A stretch of 64,000 nt of DNA from Spinacia oleracea (GCF_020520425.1 NC_079487.1:78745141-78809140); one strand, 5' to 3'; shown: positions 9,714-21,947, counted from the first letter of the stretch. A program made the numbers and translations. The notes: generated by a model from the letters alone, not told the origin.

Positions 9714-11340
9714 ACTTAGCAAGTTAGAAGAAAATATGCATCATATAATAATTGCAACAACTAATTAAGGCTCAAGAATCTACCAATTATTTGACCTTAT
9801 TATTTCTAATCAAGTTTATTAACCCTAAGGTAATAAGGACCTAATCAAGAGTTTGAACAATATGAATAAAAACTCCCATTGAAACCAAGAATTATATGCT
9901 TTACTAATTTTAAACATAAAAATGTTTTTCCAAGTCCAACCGGAAAACACATATTTAATTAAAATTTAAAACTCATAAATGAATATTTTAAATCCCTTAA
10001 ATTAATTTTAGTTTATTAAAATTCATAATTTATTAAAGGTTTTAATTTTATTATATAATTAGTATAAAACTAATTATAATAATCAAACTAATAAAATTAA
10101 ATTTCAAGAAAAAATTATAAGCACGAAATTAAATTTAATTAAATTCGTCGCTCAACGAAAATTAAAACGATCATTGGGCCAAGGCAAGGCAATGAGCACG
10201 AAGCCCATCCCCGCTAGGCCACATGCGTGCATCAACAGCTACGCTGGAGCGCAGCACAACAGCGACGGATCGCTCGCTGGCTCGCCCAACGCTCGATGTC
10301 TCGCGTATCACTCGTCGTGCACAACAACACAACAAGCAGCAGCGAAGCGGTGCTCGCTTGCTCACGCGCTGGACAGAGGGGCTAGGCGCAACGCGCACAA
10401 GAACTCCCTTGCTCATCGTGCCGCTCGCCCATGCTATCCCTTTGCACATTGCTTGTCGCCCTTCGCTCCACACGCACAGGCACACACTTCACATGTCGCG
10501 CGCGCCCATGCCTCTCGGCTCTCGCACACCACACAGCTCGGCGCACAACACGAGCATCCATCGCCCGTACGCTGTGCGCCCAAGCCAGCATCAACGCCCA
10601 TCAAGGGTGCAAGATTTTGAACGAGTTATAAAATTACATATTTTATATTTTTAAAAGTTATGACAAATTAATAAACCATATTAATTTCATAAATATTTAG
10701 CCGATAAATCGAAAATTCATTAATTAATATAATTTTCCAATTACATAAACTTTAGGGATTAAAACATGGTTCATAAAAATTAAAGATCCAAACTTAACAA
10801 TTTTGAGGTGGTCCTTTAGTCATTAGATCCGAATTAAATTATTAATTAATTATGAAAATCAAAATAAATTCGAATTATTTGAAATTCAACAAATTAATTA
10901 TAATTACAAACTAGGTAGCATAACTAACGAATTTAAATCTTGAAATTGTTAATCATATATTAAGTGAAGATTATTAAACAAGAGTCGCTAATATTAATTT
11001 TTAATATCATTATAATTATAATTATGTAGTCGAAAAACTAAAACCTCCGAAGAGTCATAGTTAAGCTTCGAATTTGAGAATTCTGGGTTCTGCCGAAATG
11101 TTCCATTTTTGTCAAAATATTAAAACGCCGTTTACATGTGGAATTCACTATAAAAACATAAGTTTTCGATCATTATTGACAAAAGTGCCGAAAATCCTGC
11201 AAACATATAATTAAATAATCGCATGATTTTGCAACTAATTACACCAAATTAATTCACCCCTTTAATTCTTTGCAAATTTATAAAATTAATCCATAATAAT
11301 TTATATGATTATGCAATTAATTAGAGGCTCGTGATACCAC
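9714..11340 (-). mobile_element. Internal remnant of copia-like element
   Basis: Sequence between the gypsy insertion and the LTR at 11341. Adjacent to that LTR, GTGGTATCACGAGCC on the minus strand (11326-11340) matches the initiator-tRNA-Met primer site used by plant LTR elements, so this is leader and interior read leftward. A GC-rich, tandem-like patch (10180-10615) sits in otherwise very AT-rich DNA. No gag or pol frame survives, and the second LTR is not seen. Confidence 0.6.
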
Positions 11341-12659
11341 TGTTAGGTTATGAACAATCTAATGTCATGCGGAATAAACCATAAATGCCAAAATCCAAAT
11401 TAAATGCACATAATCATTTAGCATAATTTAGTGAACACACTTTGTGATGCGTGCCTTCCCTTGCTGCTCCCGAACCGAACAAGAACAAGTTAGAACGCCA
11501 AACATCGTCCCTCCGTAGAAAGTCCACAGTACATTCGGATCCGCCTTATATCATACCAACTAGGATATAAAATAAGGTTTATGATTTCGGGATCTCACTT
11601 TTAGGTGATAGGCAAAGTGTATTGAACTGTGTGTTTTAATTCATGACCATAGGCCATGTATTTATAGGAAATAGGAAAAACCCTAGTAGCCAAAACCTTA
11701 GAACGATTTAGGAAAGTTTTGGGAATATACCAAAAGCCAAAACCCTAAAACACTAGGGCTGGTCGGCTGCTTGCAAGGCAAGAAATCCGACCATCCTTGA
11801 TGCACAAGCAAGGCTTCAAAGCATGCTTTGTACGCTGGCCCAAACAGCGTAAGCCAGCTCCAGGTGCGTGCACGCTGGGCGTTGGGCCTGGCGTGCTGCC
11901 TTGTGCGTTGGGCCTTGTGGCTTGGCGTGTATTGTTGTGCGCTGGGCCTTGCTGCCTCGCGTGTTGCGATGCACTTGCGGGCTTCGTTGAGCGATGGGCT
12001 GACCCATGCGCTGGCCTGTCGATTGTCGAGCTTCCGATTTGTTTTTCCGATTCCGGAATTTATTTCTGATTTGAACAATATTGCGTGTCCGATAATATTT
12101 CCGATTCCGACAATATTCCGATTTCGACAATATTTCCGATTTCGACAATATTTCCAATCCCGATAATATTTTCGTTTCTGGTAATACTTTCGATTCCGAC
12201 AATATTTATATTTCCGATAATATTTCCGATACGGACCATAATATCTTCGACTTCGATAATATTTATATTTCCGTTATGAATCATATTTTCGTTTCCGATA
12301 ATATCTTCATTTCCGCCAAATATTCTTTCTTTGTCTTTTGACAGTTTGTGTAGCTCCCACTGAATCCAACATCCGTCATTTCTGAATATCCATATTTAGA
12401 GTATTTACTGAATATAATATTCACCTAAATACTTGATCCATTCACGTACTATTTGTGTGACCCTACGGGTTCAGCCAAGAGTAAATTGTGATATTAATAA
12501 CTTTAATTCCACTTGAATTGAAGCGGCCTCTAGCTAGGCATTCAGATCACTTGATATTACTGAATAATTAACTTGCTTAATTAATACTGAACCACATTTA
12601 TTAGACTTAGCTTTAAATGCATTAAATGCAAACTTGGAACAAGGGCATTATTTCCTTCA
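11341..12659 (-). repeat. LTR of copia-like element, minus orientation
   Basis: On the minus strand it starts TGAAGGAAATAATGCCC (12659) and ends CCTAACA (11341), immediately followed by the tRNA-Met-type primer site. This places it as the 5' LTR of a minus-strand element. It includes a GC-rich patch (11810-12010) and an 18-bp degenerate tandem array (12040-12320). Confidence 0.72.
12040..12320. repeat. Degenerate ~18-bp tandem array inside the LTR
   Basis: About 15 imperfect units of the form TTTCCGATTTCGACAATA follow one another, with variants such as TTCGATAATA and TTCCGATAATA. Unit length drifts between 12 and 24 bases. Confidence 0.85.
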
Positions 12660-12671
12660 CTTATAATCTCA

Positions 12672-13438
12672 AAAATTTACAGAGCTAAGTACAGAGGATC
12701 GCCGATTAACCATGGGACAAAAGGAAGACAACGCGCAACATCCTCATCGGATTTTAAAGGGTTAGTGAAATGTGTTGCTAACTACAGAGGAGGGTTTAGA
12801 AAAATTATTGGGAGTGGAAGAAAAATCATCATCGGGAGGGATAACTGGTTACTAGAAGGAAAGCCAAGTTTTAGGTCAGCAGGAGACGCAACTATCCTAG
12901 GGTCTAAAAACGTTCAAGATCTGATGATTCCTGGATCAAGGGTTTGGAACTCACACCTTATTTGGAACTCGTTTACCATGAGCTCTGCAAGATCTATTCT
13001 AAGTACAAATATCCCTATGGAAATTTGTGATGATGAGCTGCTATGGATCAAGTCAGATAACGGGAAAACTTCAACAACATTGGTATATAACTTTCTGAGG
13101 ATGCAACAAGAGGAAGGTGAAGGGATACTGCAGATTGTTCTTTTGTAAGAAGTTATAAAGCATGCAAGCCCTTCCCAAGTGGAAAGTGTTCGTATGGAAA
13201 TTCTTCACAAAGCGCTGACACTAAATGTTAATCTTGTGGTGTTTTGGTAAGTAAAAATTGCCACATGCATGGGAAAGAGGAGGAGGATGAAAGACACTTA
13301 TTTATAGATTGAATTATCACTAAACACATTTAGAGAGCGTCAGACCATGGTATCTCACCAGAGGATGCCTAGCCAGTTAACATCAATAGTTGGATTACAA
13401 ATTTCCTAAACAACATGTGGAAAGAAGACGAGCCTACT
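12672..13438 (+). pseudogene. LINE fragment, left half (zf-RVT region)
   Basis: The frame at about 12720-13148 encodes the segment just downstream of reverse transcriptase in plant L1-type LINEs: GSGRKIIIGRDNWL, then a segment ending SARSILSTNIP and DDELLWIKSDNGKTS. It then breaks into several frames (13148-13438) that still show KWKVFVWKFFTKAL-like residues. It stops at 13438 where an old gypsy LTR has inserted and resumes at 21253. It is degenerate and non-functional. Its left end is next to the copia LTR; AATCTCAA near 12664 matches AATCTCAA just after the poly-A at 21947 and may be the remains of its target duplication. Confidence 0.75.
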
Positions 13439-13545
13439 TATAACACCTCGACCTCTAATGCAAGTAATCACGCAACGGAATTTACCTAATTGGGTTGGTA
13501 CATTACTGTCGTAACTCCCTATTGGGAATTACAAGGCAAACATCA

Positions 13546-14333
13546 TAATAATTACTTTAAATCTCCACAATAATATAATTATTCTTTTATTTCCTTAGTA
13601 AAGTAACTTTCATAACTTTCTAAAGAGTCTTCCCTGCAGTTATTATAATTTAAACATTAGCTAGGTGAACATTACTAAAATGAAATCCTCGCCACTACTC
13701 GTTTCCGTTGTCCCCAGCCGTACCAAAAACATAAAACAAAATGTTGAGCCTAAGACTCAGTAACGAACTATTATAGTAACGTAAATTCATTTCAACTCAT
13801 TTTAGTTGACAATACAGGGATAATAGAATAATGTAAAACATTTAAAAAAAACTTTATATTAATTCATTTATAACCTTTTTGTTAACATGCTAGTCGTTGG
13901 CAAGTATGACATGGTGGAACGTCTTCTACAATGGGCCGATTCCCATAAACATAAGAGTAAGTGCTCAACATGGGTGGGCTAATGCCCCATGGGTACATGC
14001 ATGACCTAGAATCGTAACTTATGAACATATATACTTCCAAACGGACTAGGTCTTTCAGTTTCATTATCATGTTGCATTTAATTTTACTTTTCTTAGCCTT
14101 TGTACTTCAGTTGAAGTAATATAATTCCTTTTAATCATGTGATCAATAAAATATTATTATCTTAATGTTTTCTCATAAATATCATGAAATAATTCAATCA
14201 AATTAAATCATATTTAATTCTCGTAATTCATAAAACATGTCAAAACATTTAGTTTATAAATTGAATCATAACGTCATAATTTCGTAAACGCATTTAGAAG
14301 GGATTGCGGGTATTAGAAAGAGTCGTTACCTTA
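13546..14333 (-). repeat. Duplicated LTR segment, copy 1
   Basis: Roughly 790 bases almost repeated at 14639-14668 plus 15469-16223 (shared landmarks CATTTAGAAGGGATTGCGGG, CATGGTGGAACGTCTTCT and the Lys-rich AT blocks). It corresponds to the LTR 3' half in reverse. It breaks off at GTTACCTTA where copy 2 continues. Confidence 0.8.
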
Positions 14334-14638
14334 TGATGTCATGAATCTCATAAGCATCAACTATAGAATATCTTGCATGGATGCTTATATCTAATTTGGT
14401 GTTAATTAATTTGAAGCACTTAGTTCCACTAGAAAATAAATTATACAAATTGTAAGATGATCTAATTGAAAAATTACTTGACATGATAAATGACGTAATG
14501 TGTCTGTGTAGTTAACAAACTTAATTGATGTTTTTCACTTTGTGATATACATGCATTTCGTCAAATATTGAGCTCAAAAAATCTAAAATTTTAACTATTC
14601 AATGTAGCGACCGAGGCATCGTCCGGGCCACACACTAG
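14334..14638 (+). mobile_element. Helitron 3' end at the duplication junction
   Basis: Ends CACACACTAG followed by T, preceded by a GC-rich motif CCGAGGCATCGTCCGGGCC that matches the 3' end of the Helitron at 15468. The 5' end is not recognised, so the extent to the left is uncertain. Confidence 0.5.
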
Positions 14639-14668
14639 TAATTACTTTAAATCTCAACGATAATATAA

Positions 14669-15468
14669 TCTATACTATTATTAAATCTCCAAGACAAACC
14701 ATGTTACGCCGCCATGTGTCACCTTCTCTAAATATGACAAGGCGCCACATCAACGATGACATATAGGGTGTGTGCTTTTAACATTGTTAAACAAAATGTT
14801 TTTGTTAGGGTTCGAACATGGGACCATCAAGAAGTATAGTAGAAAGCTTACCATCTTAGCTAAGTATAAGATATGTCTTTTAACTCTACTTAAATATATT
14901 TAAGTTGGATATGATTAATGTGTATTTATACTTTTTCACACGTGTTATGTTATTTGCTAATTTTCACAACATAGTGATTGCAAGAAAATGTAATTTTGTT
15001 ACCATTATTGAAAATGGTTTTGTATAATTACCACATCTTTTATTGTCCATTTTTCACATATATGGATCATAACATATATACAAATACTAACAACCCAAAA
15101 AAATTTAAGATCATTATTACTAAAAAAGATACTATGTATAGTGACAGATCTTGGATACTGTTATGAGGGGGCAGTAGAAAAATTAAACAGTATAGTATGC
15201 AATTTAAACAATTATATACAAACTTTAGAGGGGCCCGTAACTAAAAACACATTACGAAAAATTTCGTGGTGGGCCCACCCGCGCCATATAGAACATCCGC
15301 CATTGACTACGTACAACACACCAAATCCAAATAAAATAAACTGTTTCCGGATAGTTATTAAAAAAAAAAGTCAAACTCGCATACCAACACGTGTAAATAG
15401 TGCGTAGAAAAATGCTTCATATAGTATTCAACGTTGTAATCCGGGGCATCGTCCGGGGCAAACACTAG
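14669..15468 (+). mobile_element. Non-autonomous Helitron, 800 bp
   Basis: Starts TCTATACTATTATTAAA after an A, ends CCGGGGCATCGTCCGGGGC-AAACACTAG before a T, the Helitron pattern (5' TC, 3' CTRR, A|T target, no duplication). The other copy of the LTR segment, at 13546 onward, has the same site empty (ATATAA|TTATT near 13574), which fixes both ends exactly. No Rep/helicase frame is present. Confidence 0.88.
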
Positions 15469-16398
15469 TTATTATTTTATTTCCTTAGTAAAATAACTTT
15501 CATAACTTACTAAACAGTCTTCACTGAAGTTATTATAATTTAAACATTAACTAGGTGAACGTTGCTAAAATTAAATCTTCACCACTACTCGTTTCCGTTG
15601 TCCCTAGCCGTACCTAAAACAGAAAACAAAACGGTGAGCAGAAGACTCGGTAACAAACTATTCTAGTAACGTAAATGCATTTCAACTCATTTTAGTTGAC
15701 AATACAGGGAGAATAGAATAATAAAACATTTAATAAAACGTTATATTAATTCATTTATAACCTTTTTAATAACATGCTACTTGTTGGCAAGTATGACATG
15801 GTGGAACGTCTTCTAAGATGGGCCAGTGCCCATAAAACATAAGAGCAGGTGCTCAACATGGGTGGGTTAATTCCCCATGGGTACATGCATGATCGAGAAT
15901 CGTAACATATGAACATATACTGACAAACGGACTAGTTCTTTTTAGTTTTATTTATCATGTTGCATTTAATTTTACTTTTCCTAGCCTTTGTACTTCATTT
16001 GAAGTAACATAATTCCTTTAGATCATGTGATCAATAAAATATTATTATTTTAGTGGTTTCTCATAAATATCATGAAATAATTCAATCAAATCAAATCATA
16101 TTTGATTCCCGCAATTCATAAAACATGTCAAAACATTTAGTTTATAAATTCAAGCATAACATCATAATTTCATAAACGCATTTAGAAGGGATTGCGGGTA
16201 CTAGAAATAGTTGTTACCTTAATTCCGCGCTATGCTAAGATTTTTCCTTGGTCCCTTCCTTCTAAGCTCCGAGTCCGATTTCTTTCAAAATATTAAATTA
16301 TTAAATTAGTACTAAAACGAGATGGAATATCTAAATATCATACTGTCTAAAGAATATGTTTATATTTATAAATTCATAAATCAATTAAATATGAAACA
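15469..16398 (-). repeat. Duplicated LTR segment, copy 2 and continuation
   Basis: The first 755 bases repeat copy 1. From 16224 it goes on with sequence matching the LTR at about 23895-23955 in reverse (complement of GGAATTGAGGTAACG and GACTCGGAGCT). No coding region. Confidence 0.75.
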
Positions 16399-17295
16399 TT
16401 TTGTGTTTTACCACCTACAAAAAATCCGAGTTTGTGTTTTACCACCTAAAATTTTCAAACTTATATTACAACCTAAAAATGTAAATAAAAATTCATTTTA
16501 CCACCTTTTAACGACAAAGTTAACGAAAACGTTCGTGGAGCCCACAAATTAAGCTTCTCTTTACCCAAATTATGTGATTATCTTTTTTACTCCTTCTCAT
16601 TCAATTTTTCACCGTCTTATTTACTATTCTTAAATTCTCACCACCCATTTTTGCACTTCAAATCTCCAAATTAATCAAATTACAAACTTATATTATACAA
16701 CATGCTTAAAACATTGTGGAATTTTTATAAGGGATATGCTATACTAGCCGTTGAAGTGGGTTCAACAACGATTTCGTTAACTTTATTATTAAAAGGTGGT
16801 AAAACCAATATTTTTTAACTTTTTTAGGTGGTAAAATAAAAGTTTGAGATTTGTCGGTGGTAAAACACAAACTTGGATTTTTTTTTATAGGTGGTAAATC
16901 ACAAAAACATTGATGACTTCATTTTACTTATACAACTTCAATGTTTCTTTTTCTTTCTATTTTTTCTTTTATTTTATTTTATTTTTTATTTTTATTTTAT
17001 TTTTAATTTTACATGCTATTTTGAAATGTACTTATTTTACTTATTCATTTATTTTAAACTTTACTTATTTTTTTATTATCTCTTACAATATTTCTCCTAT
17101 AATATATATACATTTTTCTCTTATCTTACTTTCATTAATTCCACTTTCTCTTCCTTGTTTTTTTTTCTTTTTTTACCTTCTGCTCCTTTTTGGTTTGATT
17201 GGTGACAATGACGATCTCATACGACAATTCATGTTAGCCGACCCCAAATCATTTTGGGACTCAGACTTTGTTGTTGTTGGTAAATCACAAAAAAT
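16399..17295. mobile_element. Foldback MITE with ~130-bp inverted repeats
   Basis: The left arm begins TTTTGTGTTTTACCACCT (16399) and the right arm ends AGGTGGTAAATCACAAAA (16908, duplicated again to about 17292 by an inserted LINE end). The arms match over about 130 bases. Each arm is itself made of diverged 25-35-base units around TTTTACCACCT. No coding frame. It may be of Mutator type; I could not settle its target duplication. Confidence 0.75.
16909..17279 (+). mobile_element. 5'-truncated RTE-type LINE end inside the MITE
   Basis: Ends CAAATCATTTTGGGACTC-AGACTTTG followed by TTG repeats, the same 3' end as the element at 32541-32910. It is flanked by GGTAAATCACAAAA on both sides (16895-16908 and 17279-17292), a 14-bp target duplication that copied the terminal part of the MITE. 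The T-rich body (16930-17160) is untranslated. Confidence 0.72.
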
Positions 17296-18149
17296 CCTAA
17301 TTAAATCGTCAATATTATAAAAATACAAAATAAAATTGATAAAACTTACTTATTGTTATTGGGCTAGAGTAGAGTTGGGCTTGGAGGAGGATATAACCAA
17401 ATTGTTATTTGGTTCCCTGATGTTTGAACGCAAAAGAGAAAGCATAGCAGATTAGCAGAGCCGAAAAGGAGGAAGGAGAGGAGGGGGGTGTTGCAGGCAC
17501 CGCTCCCCGAAGGAAGCTCGTCGGCGATAGAGGGATAGCAGCGTGGCTGGGTGCTGCAGAAATAGAACGTCGGCTGGTCGATCATGGCGTCTGGCACAGT
17601 GGTGTGCGGGGAGAGGGGAAAAGTAGGAGAGTCGAATGAGGAGGAGAGGAAGGTGAGGGGTGGTGCGGCGGTGGATATTGGTCAACCGTTGCAGTAGGGT
17701 GGCCGGAGGTAAAAAACGATGGGGGCTCGGTGGTGCGGTGGTTGGCAGGGGTGGTGTTCACGGTGGTTATTGGTGGTTCAAAACATAATTTTAAAGAAAG
17801 TAAGGTAATTCATGATTTTTAATTGTGAAATTGGAATTGGAAGTGATATTGATGTCTGGTTTGAGCATCAATTTCTACTAATTGAGAGGCTATTTATAGT
17901 CGTGAGTAAGTGTTGAATGACATAAGGGATGAGTTTAATTGGAGCTTGGTTGAATGACAAACGTAGAGAGAATTCAGAAATTTGATGACTAAGGTTTTAC
18001 AATTTGGATTAGTGTCATAAAGGCGATGATTCATCTGGAAGTGAATTGTGGTGGTGACAAGTAGAAAGTGGAGCTTTGACTCCCATGGAGGAGTTACGTG
18101 AAGGAGGAGAAGGGAGGAAGAAAAAACCGACGTTGGTTTCTTAGGGTAA
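17296..18149 (-). repeat. LTR-derived segment, CCACC-rich on minus strand
   Basis: Corresponds, diverged, to the GC-rich Pro/Thr/His-coding-looking part of the LTR at 22900-23470 read in reverse. Open frames here are composition artefacts. Confidence 0.5.
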
Positions 18150-20972
18150 CTAGTATAATATACCCGTGCAATTGCATGGTTTAAAAAGTTAAAAAATTAA
18201 GTTTGCACTAAACTAAAAATATAGATATTTTCATTAGTGATGATACGGAATGCTAAACTTGTTCACGAAATTATATACGTACATTATTATATAATAAAAA
18301 TAATTATGGTTTAGCTGAAAATCAAAATTTTACGCCTTAATTTGTACGCAGTACTACTCGTGCAACACAAAAATTCATAGCACAAGTATACGTTACTATG
18401 TACATTATTAGTTTCTCTATTCTTTTAATGTAATAAAGTATGTTATTGTGTACTCTGTACAAGTTCAATAATTATTTATTAAACTACGTACAAATTAATT
18501 CGTTCTATAAAGTTCCACAAAATTTACTATTCATATGGATAAAGTTTGTAAACTTTGGCTGTAATTGATAGTTAAATATTACAAAAAGTTATTTTATTTT
18601 TGGATCTCATTGGATCAGTTTCAATATAAAATTTTCAAATATCTCTTTTTCTACAATTCTATAACCCGTGGCAAGAAAAATAATCCGACGTGTTTGGTGG
18701 TCGTTTGGAAATGTATTGATTGATTGCAATGAATTTATTCAAATGTTTGGTTGGGCCTTTTTAGATATATCATGCCAAGGGATCTCTAATTCCATATATT
18801 CGTCTAAAATCCTATACGCACTTCCCCTATAAGACTCAAACTTTAATCTCTCTAGATTATAGATTTCATTCCAAAATTTGTACGGAGTATATATGAAGTG
18901 TTATGTTATTTTGAATACATATCTCCCTTGAATGTAACTCCATATATCTAATCCTAGTTTAGTTAAGTAACCAAACAACCCTGGAATTATTCTTCCATAC
19001 CCCTATTTAGGTATACTCATAAATTTGTAATACATGTCTTACCCGTTGTGATCAGAACTTTACCCACTCGAATAACCACGTTACTACCTTATTCACTAAA
19101 TTTACTCTAGTGTTAATAATAAAATACTAAAAAATATGTTGCGAGGGGTCATATTAAAATGAGAACAACATGTTAGAGATTGTGAAAAACTTATTAACAC
19201 TTACCCCAGCATGTGATAAATTTATTATACACTGAGTGCACGTAAGACATTTAATTGTATTTAAAGATTGGAAAGATAATCTACGCGTATTTAGGACATG
19301 CATAAAAATGATTATTTATTTTAGTTTCCTTGAGTTTGATCGAGGTTAAAGGTAGACAAAATTATACAGAGTGTGTATTATCCTGTTATACAACGTCTAC
19401 GCAGTAGAATCACCGATAGTAGTATTAGCCTATTAAACAACGTCTACGCTCTAGAATCATCGATATAGTAAGTGAGCTCCCTCGACAATAATATAAAGTT
19501 GAGGCACGAGATATTATATATATAGGGGTATATCAACCCGCGTTTTTGGTAAACATTCGCCCGGGCCTGGTCAATATCTTTGATGCTTAATATATTAAGT
19601 ATATAGTATTTACTTCAGCCCTGTAGAAAACGGAAAGTTAACATAGAATATCAAAATACTATTCAATAAGATACGATATGATGAAATTAAATATACATTT
19701 TTGTGGGACTATTTGGATGTGGTTTTTATAATTTATAATTACTCGATTTTCCTTTGGTTTCTCTGTCGCCTGTGACAATTGTAGTTTCCCAAATAATGGC
19801 AATTCTCATTTCTTTTAATTTTTCTCTTGGCAAGCTTATAATTTATATTGATTATCGTTATTGAATGAGATATAATAATGAATGAATTTTGGATAATAAA
19901 GATTAAAATGGATGAAATCATAATTTGCGTAATATTGAAGCACTTATATAATGACAAGTGTTATTGGTTTATACGGTGCGATTCGTATATTTTTAAAATT
20001 ACAACATCATATTTCATGCCAATCTAGATAGAAATAATTCAAATAAAATAAGAAGAATATACAATTTTATGTATATTTTTAAAGGATTTTTTTTATTAAT
20101 ATGGCATAAAATAATTTTAAATAACTGGACAAATCGTAAACCTTAAAAAAAACCCCCTTTCAGTTGACAAAATTTTTTAGGCTTAATGTTTGCATTAATT
20201 TTAGTAGAACAAATTTGTTTTGGCTACATGTTAGGGATTCAATAACCACGATATCTTTCTTATGTGAATAAATTAATTTTAGAATAATATTGATTCTACA
20301 GGCATATTATATATAGCGGTAATATACTATATAAAATGCAACAAATATGGCAAAATAATTTTAAATATATGAACATTATAAGATAATATTATGTTATTAA
20401 ATTATTTTATTTAGTCATAGATAAATTGTAATGGTTTCCTTATGCAAAAGCATTTAGTACTTTTTTTTATGTAATGACATAATATATTACTCCCTCCGTC
20501 CCGGAATACTCGACCCGGTTTGACCGGCACAGAGTTTAAGGGACTTGAATTGACTTATTTAATTTAATAGGTAGTAGTTGATAGTGGGGTATTATTTTAA
20601 TGTAGTTAATGGGAGTTGGGTTAAGAGGTGGGGTTGGGGGAGAGTAGGGGTTGAATTTTTAATTATTTTTTGTATGGAGTAGGGGGTAGGTGGGTTAATA
20701 GGGGTGGAGTGAGAAATAATATAATATTGTTAGAATATTTCCATTTTTAGAAACATGTCAAGTATTAAGGGACGGCCCGATAAGGAAAACAGGTCAAGTA
20801 TTCCGGGACGGGGGGGAGTAACAGCTAAGATAGTGTTTCTATAAATTAAAAACAATTACATAAGTGAATGCATTTTATTAGGAAGGATAAAAGAGCGAAA
20901 TTATTTTTAATGAGAGCGTGACATGTGTCAAATGTGATTTTAGGGGCCTCTCCCTTTTAGTATAGTTATAGA
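18150..20972 (-). mobile_element. Non-autonomous Helitron, 2.8 kb
   Basis: On the minus strand it starts TCTATAACTATACTAAAAGGG (20972 downward; flank A) and ends ATATTATACTAG (18150; flank T). Just before the 3' end is the hairpin CATGCAATTGCACGGG, typical of plant Helitrons. No Rep or helicase frame exists, so it depends on another element. A Stowaway MITE sits inside. Confidence 0.85.
20490..20818. mobile_element. Stowaway MITE
   Basis: Terminal CTCCCTCCGTCCCGGAATAC at the left and its near-complement at the right, flanked by TA on both sides (20488-20489, 20819-20820). The TIR sequence and TA duplication are diagnostic of Tc1/mariner-related Stowaway elements. 329 bp, non-coding, with a second internal copy of the TIR motif (GGGACGGCC near 20770). 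Confidence 0.93.
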
Positions 20973-21252
20973 TTTAGTAATTTCAACTTGTTAAATAAAT
21001 TTCAAAAATTAATTCCCTTTTGGGGATTTTAAAATAAAAAAATTAGATTATAATTATAATTTAAATCATATATAAAAAAAATTCCTAATTAGATTATAAA
21101 TTCTAAAAATATGATTTATCATTTAGATATTTCAAATTTGAAGTCTAACGACTTTTTGTTAATTAAATTAAGGTTCAAAAATTAGAATTTAAAGCGATAA
21201 AACTAATTAAGTTTAATTAATAAAGTTTTAAAATTCGGGGTATTACACTATT

Positions 21253-21947
21253 AGGGCACGAGCAAATAACTTCGTGGCCACGCTTTGGGGAATATTTTTG
21301 CACCGCAATAGTATGGTGTTGAAGATGAACCAACCTACCCCAGGAAGCATTATGGAAATCATAAAGAAGATGAAAGAAGACAACGAGGAAGCGTTGAATT
21401 TAAGAAATAGGCTAGTCAAGATAAACCAGTCGAAGAGGGAGGACCACTCCAATCCAGTGGTAATTTTTATTGAAGACTTGAACAACACAGGGGTCAAGAT
21501 TATGGTGGATGGTGCGTGGAAAAGGAAGAAGAATGACGACTCGGTGGCGGTTATAGGGTGGATAAGTAAGCACGAAAAAATCATCCTATCTAAGGGAGGA
21601 GGTAGGATCAGAGCTAGCTTCATCAACATTGCAAGCTGAAGGATATGCTATTCTAGGAGGACTCAAAGAAGCAGAGAAAATAAACATCAAGCAAATAACC
21701 ACACTATCGGACATAGAACTATCTGCAAGTTGTTGCAAGAGAATTATATAGGTTCCATCGGGATAGCAAGCATTATGGAGGAAATTATAAGTTGTGGGTT
21801 TAAATTTAATTTCCGCTCTTTAGTTAATGTTAGTAGGAACCTTATAAAAACCTGCTCATGACCTTGCTTTTCAAGAAAGAAAACATGGGATGGTTTATTC
21901 TTTTTAATGGATGTCTCTTCTTGTTGTCAAAAAAAAAAAAAAAAAAT
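21253..21947 (+). pseudogene. LINE fragment, right half (RNase H region) with poly-A
   Basis: Continues the LINE interrupted at 13438. Residues ATLWGIFLHRNSMVLK are the usual WxIWxxRN linker, followed by VKIMVDGAWKRKKNDDSVAV-IGW, the start of the RNase H-like domain (RVT_3) in plant LINEs, with the first catalytic Asp in VDGAW. The frame stops at 21639 and the rest is in other frames (SGAEALQAEGYAIL-like residues near 21610-21660). A poly-A run ends at 21947. Confidence 0.8.

Larger units (their letters stand above)
13439..21247 (-). mobile_element. Old solo gypsy LTR (minus) expanded by nested insertions
   Basis: The left end TATAACACCTCGACCTC is a decayed form of the LTR terminus and the right end finishes AATTCGGGGTATTACA. 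These are complements of the two LTR ends of the intact element at 22257-31301 (TGTAATACCCC... and ...GGTGTTACA). Stretches between can be matched to that LTR in reverse order. Flanking 5-mers are CTACT (13434) and CTATT (21248), a one-mismatch target duplication. It splits a LINE: with the LTR and one duplication removed the LINE frame reads on without a shift. Nested inside are a segment duplication, Helitrons, a foldback MITE, an RTE LINE end and a Stowaway. Confidence 0.78.

Noticed and set aside
10171-10654. Overlapping frames on both strands in GC-rich DNA
   Set aside because: GC-rich patch of a copia-like leader; frames on both strands are a composition effect and have no recognisable domain.
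11797-12284. Ala/Cys/Leu-rich and Ile/Ser-rich frames in the copia LTR
   Set aside because: Products of the GC-rich patch and of the 18-bp tandem array.
14790-14830. GGGTTCGAACATGGGACC as a tRNA or SINE B box
   Set aside because: No A box at the right distance and no tail or duplication; it lies inside the 800-bp Helitron.
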